64,000 nt of DNA, taken from CBDDFV01 sp965227335 (GTDB lineage: Bacteria; Planctomycetota; Phycisphaerae; Phycisphaerales; SM1A02). The notes below the pieces were generated by a model that worked only from the letters and a program-made list of their open reading frames with translations, ran no database searches and was not told the DNA's origin. This document shows, one piece after another, positions 8,100-16,553 of the stretch. A program made the translations under genes and the position numbers. Numbering within the stretch: position 1 is the stretch's first letter; each line of letters begins with the position of its first letter. The DNA lies in contig CBDDFV010000001.1 in the NCBI GenBank assembly GCA_965227335.1, forward strand, positions 930,001 through 994,000, given 5' to 3'.

Positions 8100-9009
8100 C
8101 GTATTGACTCCATGATGTGAAACGAAATAAGTGCGATGCGTCAGCACACGCCGACGCCTGTCTTCTGCGAGGTCACTCATCATGACCCGCAAGGGTCCGC
8201 CCGACAAATCGCCCGGGCGGGAATGATCCGTGAATTGTGCGGGGGCGACGTTCGCCATTCCGCCTGTCTCCCGATCGAGTCGCCTGCTTCACGCAGACGC
8301 CGATCCCGAGTCCGCATCGGGCGGACTCGTTCGATGGGTCTCGATTGTTCGAGAAACCACCGTCAACAACGTGTCACTGAGAACAGCACCAACTGTTCGA
8401 CCAGTGCAGGCCGCGATCGGTCACGACGAACGGGGACGCTCGTCAGGCGGAGTTCGACGGATCCGGGGTCGGGTCCGTGTCGTCCGGGTTGAGTTGGGAG
8501 GTGAATCCCTGCCTCTGCTCGCCCTCGCGTTCCGATGATCCGATCCGACGAATCCGTCGAGCCGAATCAGCCGGACCGGGTGACCGGGCGGCGTCGAGTT
8601 GTCGACCGAGGCGGGTTCAGGCAGGGCCGGGCGGGCCGGCCGGGATGAGTGCGTTTATTCAGGAATGATCAATCGAATGATTCGCCCTGAGACGCCGCCG
8701 TTGGTCCGGGCCGGAAGTTCCGACCCGTTGTTGCTACACCATAATCCGAAACATCGGCCCGTCAAGTTCCAACTTGTTGATCCAAATTACCATTGGTCCG
8801 GTTTGGCCACGGCTGAGGGGGGTGGGAGGCGGGTTTTGTGGAAAGTGGTCCGATATGAAAAGCAGCCGTGCTCCGCGAAGCCCGCGCGGGCGGTTGTTCC
8901 GCCGCCGGGATCGGGTCCCGTCCGGGATGTCACGATCGATCCCCCGTCACGCCCACGGCCGACGCCTCCCTCGGTACGATCCCCGCATCGTCACCCCTCG
9001 GAGACCGCC
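8100..9009. other. 910-bp intergenic region without a convincing gene
   Basis: No frame here has coherent coding character or a good start. It contains an imperfect GC hairpin (8197-8203 with 8214-8220), a locally AT-richer stretch around 8720-8800 with a short inverted repeat CAAGTT-CC-AACTTG (8763-8776), and near the right end a TACGAT hexamer (8975-8980) before ridA. It must hold the promoters of both flanking divergent genes; an unrecognised small RNA is possible. Confidence 0.5.
8975..8980 (+). promoter_or_regulatory. -10-like TACGAT upstream of ridA-like gene
   Basis: TACGAT lies 29 bases before the ATG at 9010, which has its own GGAG. This is the leadered arrangement; no clear -35 box. 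Confidence 0.35.
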
Positions 9010-9474
9010 ATGACCACCGTCGCCGACCGACTCCAGGCCCTCGGAATCCAGCTTCCCGACGCCCCCGCCCCCGTCGCGTCCTACGTGCCGGCGGTCCGCA
9101 CCGGCGACCTCCTCGTCGTCTCCGGACAGATCCCCTTTCGTGACGGGCACCTCATGGCCTCGGGACCCGTTCCCACCGCGGTTTCCGTCGACGACGCCCA
9201 GGCCGCCGCGCGGCAGTGCGTGCTCAACGCGCTCGCCGTCGCCGCCGCCAACCTCAACGGCGACCTCGAACGCATCCGACGCGTGGTCCGCGTCGGCGTC
9301 TTCGTTCAGTCCGACCCCGACTTCACCGACCAGCCCGTCGTCGCCAACGGCGCCTCCGACCTGCTCGTCGAACTCCTGGGCGACGCCGGCCGGCACGCCC
9401 GCGCCGCCGTCGGCTCGATCGCCCTCCCCCTCGGCGCGACCGTTGAAGTCGAAATGATGCTCGAAGTCGCCTGA
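9010..9474 (+). CDS. RidA-family protein lacking the catalytic Arg
   Basis: 154 aa with the YjgF/YER057c/UK114 fold: AVRTGDLLVVSGQIPFRDG near the N-terminus, an Asn/Ala-rich middle (QCVLNALAVAAANL), RVGVFVQSDPDF and the C-terminal RAAVGSIALPLGATVEVEMM. Classical RidA deaminates reactive enamines or imines using an Arg in a VARLP-type motif; here the aligned segment reads SIALP, with Ala in place of that Arg. It therefore belongs to the longer RidA subgroup of uncertain activity. GGAG precedes the ATG. It is followed 85 bases later by the transaldolase gene, with an unusual pyrimidine repeat in between. Confidence 0.88.
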   Translation: MTTVADRLQALGIQLPDAPAPVASYVPAVRTGDLLVVSGQIPFRDGHLMASGPVPTAVSVDDAQAAARQCVLNALAVAAANLNGDLERIRRVVRVGVFVQSDPDFTDQPVVANGASDLLVELLGDAGRHARAAVGSIALPLGATVEVEMMLEVA

Positions 9475-9487
9475 CCGCCCGGTCGAC

Positions 9488-9547
9488 TTCTTCTCCACTT
9501 TCCACTCACTCTCTCCACTCTCGACTCTCCACTCTCCAATCCCCCCT
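9488..9547. repeat. Polypyrimidine CTCCACT-type low-complexity tract
   Basis: Almost pure C/T on the plus strand, built of imperfect CTCCACT, CTCTCCA and CTTTCCACT units. It fills the gap between the ridA stop and the transaldolase start, leaving the latter without a purine-rich ribosome site. Strand-asymmetric tracts of this kind can form triplex or slipped DNA. Confidence 0.8.
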
Positions 9548-9559
9548 TCCTGGCCCACC

Positions 9560-10201
9560 ATGCAGCTCTACATCGACACCGCGAATCTGGATGAAATCCG
9601 CGAGGCCGCCGCGCTCGGCGTGCTCGACGGCGTGACCACCAACCCGAGTCTCATTGCGAAGGAAGGCGCCGACTTCCACACCCGCATGGGCGAGATCTGC
9701 GAGATCGTGCCCGGCCCCGTGTCGGCGGAGGTCGTCTCGACCGACTTCGCGGGCATGCTCAAGGAAGCGGCGGAGCTCACGAAGATCGCGCCGAACATCG
9801 TGATCAAGCTGCCGTCGATCGTCGAGGGCGTGAAGGCGTGCAAGGCGCTTTCGGATCAGGGCGTCCGTACGAACCTGACGCTCTGCTTCCAGCCGCTTCA
9901 GGCGCTGCTCGTCGCGAAGGCCGGCGCGTTCCTGGTGTCGCCGTTCATCGGACGCATCGACGACATCGGCGGCGACGGGATGGAGATCATCCAGCAGATC
10001 CGGCAGATCTACGACAACTACGGGTTCGAGACGAAGATCCTCGCGGCGTCGATCCGGCATCCGCAGCACCTTGTCCAGGCCGCGCTTCTGGGCGCTGACG
10101 TGTCGACGGTTCCGTTCAAGGTCATCCAGCAGATGATGAACCATCCGCTGACGGATATCGGACTCGAGAAGTTCCTCGCGGACTGGAACAAGACCTCCTG
10201 A
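9560..10201 (+). CDS. Small transaldolase / fructose-6-phosphate aldolase (TalC/FSA type)
   Basis: 213 aa, the usual length of the short transaldolase subfamily that acts either as transaldolase in the pentose phosphate pathway or as fructose-6-phosphate aldolase. MQLYIDTANLDEIREA opens the barrel, GVTTNPSLIAKEG is the family signature, and the Schiff-base Lys is K83 in NIVIKLP. GVRTNLTLCFQPLQALLVAKAGAFLVSPFIGR also matches; a Gln at the position before PLQALL leaves the choice between the two activities open. There is no Shine-Dalgarno: the bases before the ATG are pyrimidines. Confidence 0.93.
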   Translation: MQLYIDTANLDEIREAAALGVLDGVTTNPSLIAKEGADFHTRMGEICEIVPGPVSAEVVSTDFAGMLKEAAELTKIAPNIVIKLPSIVEGVKACKALSDQGVRTNLTLCFQPLQALLVAKAGAFLVSPFIGRIDDIGGDGMEIIQQIRQIYDNYGFETKILAASIRHPQHLVQAALLGADVSTVPFKVIQQMMNHPLTDIGLEKFLADWNKTS

Positions 10202-10203
10202 TC

Positions 10204-10229
10204 TCGCACGCTGCGTGGGGCGCGTGCGA
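10204..10229. terminator. Hairpin between convergent genes
   Basis: Eight-bp arms TCGCACGC (10204-10211) and GCGTGCGA (10222-10229) right after the transaldolase stop and before the end of the opposing gene at 10235. No T-run on either side, so termination strength is uncertain. Confidence 0.5.
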
Positions 10230-10234
10230 CTGAA

Positions 10235-10633
10235 TCAGCCGGACGCCCCCGCGATCACCGCCCCGATCAGCAGCCCGCCGAACGCGATCAGCAGCAACCC
10301 GTACCACCGCATCCGACGCACGAGCGACGGAATCACGAGGCCGGCGAAGCGTCGATGCCAGCGCCAGGGGACGCACATCAGGCCGACCGCGGTGATCACG
10401 ATCAGCCCGCCGAGAATCCGGAACGCGTCCGACGCCCACATCGCGGGCCCGCCGATGATCAGCGCGGCGCCGACCACGAGCCGCACCAGTTGCTCCCCAT
10501 AGTGCGCGCGGGGCGACGACGCGAACCCCTCGAAAAAACGCCGCGCCAGATCCGCCCGCACGAACACCAGCCCCGCGACGCCGAGCAGGAACACGGCGAA
10601 TCCGACGATTACGACGACCGCGATCGTTTCCAT
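10235..10633 (-). CDS. Small integral membrane protein
   Basis: 132 aa with four hydrophobic segments (VVVIVGFAVFLLGVAGLVFV at the N-terminus; LVRLVVGAALIIGG; ILGGLIVITAVGLMCV; WYGLLLIAFGGLLIGAVIAG) and short Arg-rich connections. No family recognised with confidence. The ATG has GAGGG just upstream. It starts 42 bases after the stop of the protein kinase gene and is probably cotranscribed with it. Confidence 0.75.
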   Translation of the reverse strand: METIAVVVIVGFAVFLLGVAGLVFVRADLARRFFEGFASSPRAHYGEQLVRLVVGAALIIGGPAMWASDAFRILGGLIVITAVGLMCVPWRWHRRFAGLVIPSLVRRMRWYGLLLIAFGGLLIGAVIAGASG

Positions 10634-10675
10634 CCGGAACCCTCTTCGGTTGACTGGGGAATCGGGCGGGGGAGC

Positions 10676-12109
10676 TCAGCTGGCGACGACGGCGATCAGA
10701 ATCAGGTTCACGATCACGCTCAGACCGAGTCCCACGGCCATGAGCATGAACGCCGTCGAACTCGTCGCACTGGCCTGCGTTTCGACCGGCTGCGCCGACG
10801 CCGCGGCCTTGGCTTCGGCGGCTTCGAGCAGCTCCGTGTTCAGACCGGAGAAGCCGAAGCTCCGCTGGGCGAAGTGGGGGGGATCGCCCTTCGCGATGAG
10901 TTCGAGATCCTCGATCAGGTCGGCGCAGTTGCGGTACCGGTCCTTCCGGTCCTTCGCCATCATCATCTCGATGACCATCGCGCATCCGGTGGAGAGCGAT
11001 TTGTTGACGTGATCCGGCGGAACGAGGTCTTCCTTGAGGTGGCGTCGCATCACTTCCGAAGGGTTCTTTCCTTCGAACGGAACCTTGCCGGTGACCATGT
11101 GATAGAAGGTCGCGCCGAGGCCGTAGATGTCGGCCTGCGGACCGATCTCCTTCTCGCCGCGAATCTGCTCGGGCGAGATGTAGTACGGCGTGCCGTACGC
11201 GCGGCCAGCCTCCGCCTCCGCCGCCTCCTTGTCGGAGACGGCCCGGGCGAGACCCAGGTCGGCGAGCTTCACCACGCCGCGCTTGTCAATCATGATGTTC
11301 TTCGGCTTGATGTCGCGGTGGACGAAGCCGCGTTCATGCGCGTGCTGGAGGGCGAGGGCGGTCTGACGGATCATTTCGATCGCGTCCTTCTCCTTCACCC
11401 GTTTCTCGCGCTTGGTGCGGTCGTAGACCGTGTCGCCGTCGACGTACTCCATGACGAAGTAGTGGTGATCGCCGGCCTGGCCGACGTCGTACGCGGCGAC
11501 GATGTTGGGGTGGTTCAACTGACCCGCCGCGCGTCCTTCCTTGTAGAAGCGCTCGATGAACTTCTCGTTCTGGGAGAACTTCTGCGGGAGGACCTTGATC
11601 GCGACCTTGCGGTCGAGGCTGACCTGGTGGCCGAGGAACACGGTCGCCATGGCGCCGGCCCCGAGCTTGGCTTTGATCTTGTAGCCGGGGATCTGCTGCG
11701 ACGACTTGCGCGACTCGAACTCCTCCTTCAGCCGCGTGAGCTGACGGCGGGTGATGAAGTCGTTGTCGACGAGCACGTCCGCGAGCGTGCGGGGGGAGCC
11801 GTCGGTCTGGGCGTCGGTGAGCATCGCGTTCGCGAGTTCGACCTCCTCGGAGGTGACGAGGCCGCGCTTCACGACGAGCTTGCCGAACATGGTCTCGAAG
11901 CCGCCGGTGCTCGATCCGCTCTCACCGGAGGCCTCGGTGGAAGACGCCGAGGCGGCTGAGGAGGATGACGCCGATCGCGCCGACGCAGAGGCGGCCGACC
12001 CGTCGAGCCGCGCGGTCGAACCCTCCGCGTCCGTGTCGGCGAGCGACAGCGGCACTTCTTCGGGTCGGTCGGGCCGTTCCGGGGCGGGTTTCCGTTGCGA
12101 GGCGGTCAA
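10676..12109 (-). CDS. Membrane-anchored Ser/Thr protein kinase with GspE-N-like domain
   Basis: 477 aa as drawn. Order: a Ser/Ala-rich disordered N-terminus; a short all-helical region at about 74-132 (FGKLVVKRGLVTSEEVELAN ... DFITRRQLTRLKEEF) that resembles the N-terminal domain of type II secretion ATPases; a Hanks-type kinase from about 143 with Gly loop LGAGAMATVFLG, VAIK Lys near 172, HRDIKPKN near 264, DLG at 284 and SPE; a C-terminal membrane helix near 455-475. Note DLG in place of DFG, common in bacterial kinases. The start is uncertain: the longest form begins with TTG at 12109; GTG at 12055 or ATG at 11890 are alternatives. Confidence 0.9.
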   Translation of the reverse strand: MTASQRKPAPERPDRPEEVPLSLADTDAEGSTARLDGSAASASARSASSSSAASASSTEASGESGSSTGGFETMFGKLVVKRGLVTSEEVELANAMLTDAQTDGSPRTLADVLVDNDFITRRQLTRLKEEFESRKSSQQIPGYKIKAKLGAGAMATVFLGHQVSLDRKVAIKVLPQKFSQNEKFIERFYKEGRAAGQLNHPNIVAAYDVGQAGDHHYFVMEYVDGDTVYDRTKREKRVKEKDAIEMIRQTALALQHAHERGFVHRDIKPKNIMIDKRGVVKLADLGLARAVSDKEAAEAEAGRAYGTPYYISPEQIRGEKEIGPQADIYGLGATFYHMVTGKVPFEGKNPSEVMRRHLKEDLVPPDHVNKSLSTGCAMVIEMMMAKDRKDRYRNCADLIEDLELIAKGDPPHFAQRSFGFSGLNTELLEAAEAKAAASAQPVETQASATSSTAFMLMAVGLGLSVIVNLILIAVVAS

Positions 12110-12556
12110 GTGGGGCAGTCCAGACTGGCGTGGTCAATAGAGAAGTCGTTCGAGCCGGCGATCCATGGCAGGCCGAAGGGGGGAGACTATGTCCACGGCG
12201 CCGGGACGTGTCAACCGTGCGTGACGACCGCCGATCCGCTCCCTCCACGTGGAGAACCGGGCTCTCGCCATCGGGAGGCTCGATTCCGGGCCGTCGCTGG
12301 CGACATGGGATCAATGACGATCCGGCGATGTTGCTCGCTCCGCCCCACACGCGGGCCTGCCGCGCATCCGCTCCAGAATACGTCTCCCGGCCCGTTCTGG
12401 TTGCGGAATTCGGCCTTCCCGGGCGTTCGAGGCCGTTTCTCGTCGCCGGGCCAGCCCTTATCGGGCGACGATGGCAAAAATCGCGCCGTCCCCGATTCAA
12501 CGGGAACGGCGCGGCGAAGGAAGAAGATTGCTCGAAACCCCCCGGGGGCGTGGTCC
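12110..12556. other. Intergenic region between kinase and 712-aa surface protein
   Basis: About 450 bases with a terminator near its right end (12476-12513). The rest must contain the kinase promoter; I see no convincing -10 at the leaderless spacing and no coding frame that looks real. Confidence 0.5.
12476..12513 (-). terminator. Intrinsic terminator after the 712-aa protein gene
   Basis: Arms 12482-12489 and 12506-12513 (8 bp, extended by three G-C pairs after a bulged A), followed on the minus strand by TTTTT at 12480-12476. Confidence 0.85.
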
Positions 12557-14695
12557 TTACCGGTCGGCGCGAAGCCAGGCGTTGGCCTCGTGATCGACGA
12601 GGTCGCCGAAATCCCACGCCGACACCAGTTCGACGTGGCCGTCGAAGAACACCACTGCGACGTCCCCGTCCGGCGTCTCGTCGTACGCCATCACCGCCCG
12701 ATCCGGATACCGGATCGACGCCATCCGCAGTTCGTCGGGACGGAGGACGTACGGGTGGTGGGGCGGATAGACGGAACGGGTGACCGATGCCTCCAGCATG
12801 TCATGCTCGAGGAACGCGTCGATCGAGCCGGGGTACCGATCGTTGTGCTCCGCGGAGTACATCGCGGCGGCGATCGCCAGTTGACGCATCTGGGCCATGT
12901 TCTTCATGGATGTCGCATTCGCACGCGCCTGGCCCATCGCCGGCAGCACCGCCCCCGCGGCCAGACCCGCCGCGACCAGACCGCCGTAGCCGCCCATCGC
13001 GCCGACGCCGGCCGTCATGTTCGCGACGATCGAGCGATCGCCCTCGAAGGTCATGGTCAGATCGCCGGCGTCGTCGACCCGTACGATCGACGCGCCGGGT
13101 CGGCAGCCGTCGAGCAGGTCGGGGAGCGACGGCATGACGAGGCCGGCGTCGCGCTCGCCGCGCGGCGAACGCGTCATGTTCGCGAGGGCCGCCATCAGGA
13201 GCGATGTCGTCGCGTAGCCGCGCTCGACGTACCGGGCCGTATCGACGTACTGCACCTGCATCGCCCCGTCGTACTGTTCGCCGATCGCGCCGGCGAAGGC
13301 GTCGTTGTGCGTGATGTTCCGGGTCGCGTCGAGTTGCTCGAGGGCGGCGATCAGACTCTGCGGCGACAGGGCCAGCATCCACCAGCCGTCGCGCACCGCC
13401 ATGGAGACTTCCAGCGGGATCGGCACGCCCGGGAAGACCAGCGACACGAACGTCTCGCCGTCGATCGTCCGCTCCTGGAAACGCACGTAGCCGCGGGCGG
13501 GTCCCTGCGCCATCTGGTTGGCCATGCCCGTCAGCCGCGCCATGGTCTGGTTGAGACGCGCTTCATCCGCCACCTCCGCGAACAGGACCATGGAGCCGAA
13601 GCCGCCGCCGCCGGTGCGCGTCGAGAGGTACGTTCCCATGGTCTGGCCGAGGGCGTCGATGAGATCGCGTTCGAGATGCACGCCGACCATGTCGTGGATC
13701 ATCTCGACCGGATCCTGCCCGATTTCCTCCGACATCATCCGCATCGAGTCGATGACGGCGCCCGGATCAAACCGCGACACCTTCACCCAGCCCGCGTCCG
13801 CCGGGATCGGCCGGAAGTCGCTCGCGTTCAGCCAGCGGTCCGGCTTGGCCCCGATCGCCTCCAGCAGGTCGCCGTACCCGGTGTACGTCATCCGGCCGAC
13901 CATTCGGTCCGACCCGTGCCCCAGCGCAACCGTGATCCGCGAGGCGTCGGGACCAATCAGGTTGTAGATCTCCATCTGCCGACGGACGAACCCGGCGTCG
14001 GGTCCCGCCTGCGCGAGGATTTCGTCGAAGACGGGCGCCATCGCCGGGAAGTCGACCGCGCAGGAGAACGCCGGGGCGACGCCGCGCGGCAGCTCGGCCA
14101 CGTGCCCGAACGGACGCGACTCGAATCCGTTGAGCGACGCGCTGAACTGTCGTCCGTGCGCGCCGAAGTGGAACCGCACGCCGTCGAGGTCCATCATCGA
14201 CAGGCCCGCGTGCTGTTCCGAGGCGTGCGCGGGCGGCGCGCCGGCGTTGGCGAGCATGCCCGCGACCTGACCGGCGAGACGCTCCGCTCCTGCCTTGTCC
14301 GTTGCGTGCAGATCGAGCTGGGCGCGGAACGGCGGGCCGTCCGCCTCGAACGAGAAGTCATCGTCGATGTCGACGGTCAGGCGACCGGGGGTGTTCATGA
14401 GGCCGAGAACCCAGGCGACCGCCTTCGCGCCGGCGGGGTCCTCGTTCATTTCGCCGGGCAGTTCGAGAACGCGTTCGTCAAGCATCTCGAGGGCCCGTCG
14501 GAGGCCGGCGTCGCGCTCATCGACCAGCCAGGCGCTGAGACCGCCGCTGGTCATCTCGATGGCGTGGCCGGCGGGCCGATTCTCGCCGACGGGGGCGTCG
14601 GCGGCCCAGGCCGCGCCCGCCGTCGCTACGGCGAGAGGCAGGGCGAGTCGGCTCAGACGCCGGCTCGTGGTTCGTGTGGTGCGATGCATGGTCAT
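12557..14695 (-). CDS. Large exported protein with internal pseudopilin-like segment
   Basis: 712 aa. A signal peptide (LALPLAVATAGAAWA, about 15-30) leads into some 500 residues of unrecognised mixed sequence rich in Asp, Gly and Met, followed near residue 590 by a hydrophobic helix (GLVAAGLAAGAVLPAMGQAR) and a pilin-like continuation ATSMKNMAQMRQLAIAAAMY, then NDRYPGSIDAFLE and a FFDGHVELV motif near the end. That tail looks like the body of a planctomycete pseudopilin/DUF1559 protein without its cleavage site, fused behind a secreted domain. Start: ATG 14695 has AAGGAG 8 bases upstream and gives the signal peptide; a longer frame reaches 14965. Monocistronic, own terminator. Function unknown. 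Confidence 0.85.
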   Translation of the reverse strand: MTMHRTTRTTSRRLSRLALPLAVATAGAAWAADAPVGENRPAGHAIEMTSGGLSAWLVDERDAGLRRALEMLDERVLELPGEMNEDPAGAKAVAWVLGLMNTPGRLTVDIDDDFSFEADGPPFRAQLDLHATDKAGAERLAGQVAGMLANAGAPPAHASEQHAGLSMMDLDGVRFHFGAHGRQFSASLNGFESRPFGHVAELPRGVAPAFSCAVDFPAMAPVFDEILAQAGPDAGFVRRQMEIYNLIGPDASRITVALGHGSDRMVGRMTYTGYGDLLEAIGAKPDRWLNASDFRPIPADAGWVKVSRFDPGAVIDSMRMMSEEIGQDPVEMIHDMVGVHLERDLIDALGQTMGTYLSTRTGGGGFGSMVLFAEVADEARLNQTMARLTGMANQMAQGPARGYVRFQERTIDGETFVSLVFPGVPIPLEVSMAVRDGWWMLALSPQSLIAALEQLDATRNITHNDAFAGAIGEQYDGAMQVQYVDTARYVERGYATTSLLMAALANMTRSPRGERDAGLVMPSLPDLLDGCRPGASIVRVDDAGDLTMTFEGDRSIVANMTAGVGAMGGYGGLVAAGLAAGAVLPAMGQARANATSMKNMAQMRQLAIAAAMYSAEHNDRYPGSIDAFLEHDMLEASVTRSVYPPHHPYVLRPDELRMASIRYPDRAVMAYDETPDGDVAVVFFDGHVELVSAWDFGDLVDHEANAWLRADR

Positions 14696-14776
14696 GGTCA
14701 GCTCTCCTTCGTTTCGCGTGATCTCGTCGGGGTCGGCTGCGAGTCGACGGGCGTCGGGGGGACGGGCGCCTTCGGA

Positions 14777-14782
14777 TATACT
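14777..14782 (+). promoter_or_regulatory. -10-like TATACT before the LPS cluster
   Basis: TATACT 27 bases before the ATG at 14810. A transcript starting near 14789 would have a leader of about 20 bases. No recognisable -35. Confidence 0.45.
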
Positions 14783-14809
14783 CGGCGCTCCCGTCGGAAC
14801 GGGCCCTGA

Positions 14810-15949
14810 ATGACGCAGCCCCGCCACATTCTCATCATCCGTCCCAGCGCCCTCGGCGATGTCTGCCGCTCGACGCCGGTGCTCGTCAGCCTGCGCCGCG
14901 CCTTTCCCGATGCGTCGATCGACTGGCTGGTGCAGGACGATTTCGCTCCCGCGATCGCGGCTCATCCCGACCTCACCAGTGTCGTTCCGTTTCCTCGCCG
15001 CGCCCTTTCAGGCTGGTGGCGCCGGCCGACCGTCGCCGCTCGGGCCCGTCGCTGGCTGCGGGGCCTCCGAGAACAACAATACGATCTCGTTCTGGATTTC
15101 CAAGGGCTCGGTCGGAGCGGTCTGATGAGCTGGTGCACCCGGGCCCCGCGTCGCGTCGGCTTCCGCTCCGCCCGCGAGTTCGGCTGGCTCGGCTACACCG
15201 AGCGTGTCCCCGGGCCCGACGCCCGTCACGCCGTCGACCAGATGCTCGAACTGCTCGAACCGCTGGAGATCCCGCCCGTCCACGACCTCCGCCTCTACGC
15301 CGCCGAGGCGGACGTCCGCTGGTGGCGGGGGCAGCGGGTCCGCGGGCACATCCTCGACGCCCGTTACGCCGTGCTCGCCCCCGGCGCCCGCTGGGTTTCC
15401 AAACGCTGGCCGCCGGAGCATTGGCGTGCGCTCGCGAAGACGCTGCTCCAGCGCGGCTTCGACCGTCTCGTCATGATCGGCGCGCCGGACGAGCATGACT
15501 TCATCACCGCCTCCACCCCCGACGACGCGCGGCTCGCCGCCCGGGTGCTCAACCTCGCGGGGGCGTCGACGATCGGTCAGTCGATGGCCGTCATCGCCGC
15601 GTCCGATCTCGTGGTCGCCAACGACTCCGCACCGCTCCACATGGCCGTCGGATTCGAGCGTCCGCTCGTCGGCCTGTTCGGTCCGACCGATCCCGACCGC
15701 GTCGGGCCGTACCGCCGGGCGGACAGCGTCCTTCGCGTCCTCGGGCCCGAGGATCCGCCGGTGAACTTCAAGTCGCGACGGCTCGGCGATGAACTCATGC
15801 GCCGCATCACGCCGGAGGCTGTGGTCGGGAAGATTGACGAGGAACTCGGCCGAATGTCGGGGAATCCGCGCACCCCCGGCCACGACGGACGTATGAATGA
15901 CGGGTCCGCCCCCGCCATCGCCGCCGAGGAGCCCGCGCGTGAACCGTGA
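14810..15949 (+). CDS. Glycosyltransferase family 9 (ADP-heptose:LPS heptosyltransferase-like)
   Basis: 379 aa, GT-B fold of family 9, which transfers heptose from ADP-heptose to the LPS inner core on the cytoplasmic side. Family features: ILIIRPSALGDVCRSTPVL at the N-terminus, LVLDFQGLGRSGLMSW, VLAPGARWVSKRWPPEHW, and the C-terminal donor site ASDLVVANDSAPLHMAVGF followed by GLFGPTDPDRVGPY. It begins a tightly packed run with maf, a small membrane gene, lpxK and hldE, and HldE makes the very donor sugar this enzyme would use. The exact acceptor cannot be told. Confidence 0.92.
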   Translation: MTQPRHILIIRPSALGDVCRSTPVLVSLRRAFPDASIDWLVQDDFAPAIAAHPDLTSVVPFPRRALSGWWRRPTVAARARRWLRGLREQQYDLVLDFQGLGRSGLMSWCTRAPRRVGFRSAREFGWLGYTERVPGPDARHAVDQMLELLEPLEIPPVHDLRLYAAEADVRWWRGQRVRGHILDARYAVLAPGARWVSKRWPPEHWRALAKTLLQRGFDRLVMIGAPDEHDFITASTPDDARLAARVLNLAGASTIGQSMAVIAASDLVVANDSAPLHMAVGFERPLVGLFGPTDPDRVGPYRRADSVLRVLGPEDPPVNFKSRRLGDELMRRITPEAVVGKIDEELGRMSGNPRTPGHDGRMNDGSAPAIAAEEPAREP

Positions 15950-16553
15950 AACGCCCGACTGGGAACCGCCGATCTGGCTCGCCAGCCGGTCGCCACGCCG
16001 ACGCGATCTGCTCACCCGGGCCGGGGCCGCGGTCGAGGTACGCCCGCCCGGCGTCGACGACGGACGGCTGATCCCGCCCCCCGAGGTCAACCCCGCCCAC
16101 TGGGTCATGGCCATGGCGTGGCTCAAGGCGGCCTGGGTCGCGGAACAACTGCCCGAGCCGCGCGGCGTGGTGCTCGCGGCGGACACGATCTGCGTCCATG
16201 ACGACGTCATCATCGGACAGCCTCGGGATCGCGACCACGCCCGCGCCATGCTCGACGCCATGCGTGACGGACGCCACGTCACCATGACCGGACTCTGCCT
16301 GCTCTGCCCGCGGACCGCCGAGCGTCGACTCATCGTCGATCTCGCCGTGGTCGACGTCGGCGCCATCCCGGACGACGAGCTCGACGCCTACCTCGACAGC
16401 GAGGAGTGGCGCGGCAAGGCGGGCGGCTACAATCTGGAGGACCGGCTCCACGCCGGATGGCCCATCGAATGCGACGGGGATCCCGCCTCCGTCATGGGCC
16501 TCCCCATGCAGAAACTCGAACCCCTGCTCCAGATCCTTCGAAAGGCCGGATGA
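15939..16553 (+). CDS. Maf-like nucleoside triphosphate pyrophosphatase
   Basis: 204 aa. Maf/YhdE proteins hydrolyse non-canonical or pyrimidine NTPs to the monophosphate. Seen: WLASRSPRRRDLLTRAG (the SxxR(R)xxLL motif), VVLAADTICVHDDVIIGQP (catalytic Asp region) and YLDSEEWRGKAGGYNLE near the C-terminus (E..GKAG.Y). The usual Glu-containing middle motif is altered, and the protein carries an insertion around residue 45. The GTG at 15939 is chosen because GAGGAG lies 7 bases upstream; it overlaps the end of the glycosyltransferase gene by 11 bases, indicating coupling. Confidence 0.88.
   Translation: MNRETPDWEPPIWLASRSPRRRDLLTRAGAAVEVRPPGVDDGRLIPPPEVNPAHWVMAMAWLKAAWVAEQLPEPRGVVLAADTICVHDDVIIGQPRDRDHARAMLDAMRDGRHVTMTGLCLLCPRTAERRLIVDLAVVDVGAIPDDELDAYLDSEEWRGKAGGYNLEDRLHAGWPIECDGDPASVMGLPMQKLEPLLQILRKAG

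Noticed and set aside
12095..14809. A 904-codon frame opposite the 712-aa exported protein
   Set aside because: Shadow: low-complexity His/Arg/Val-rich product, whereas the minus frame has a signal peptide, ribosome site and terminator.
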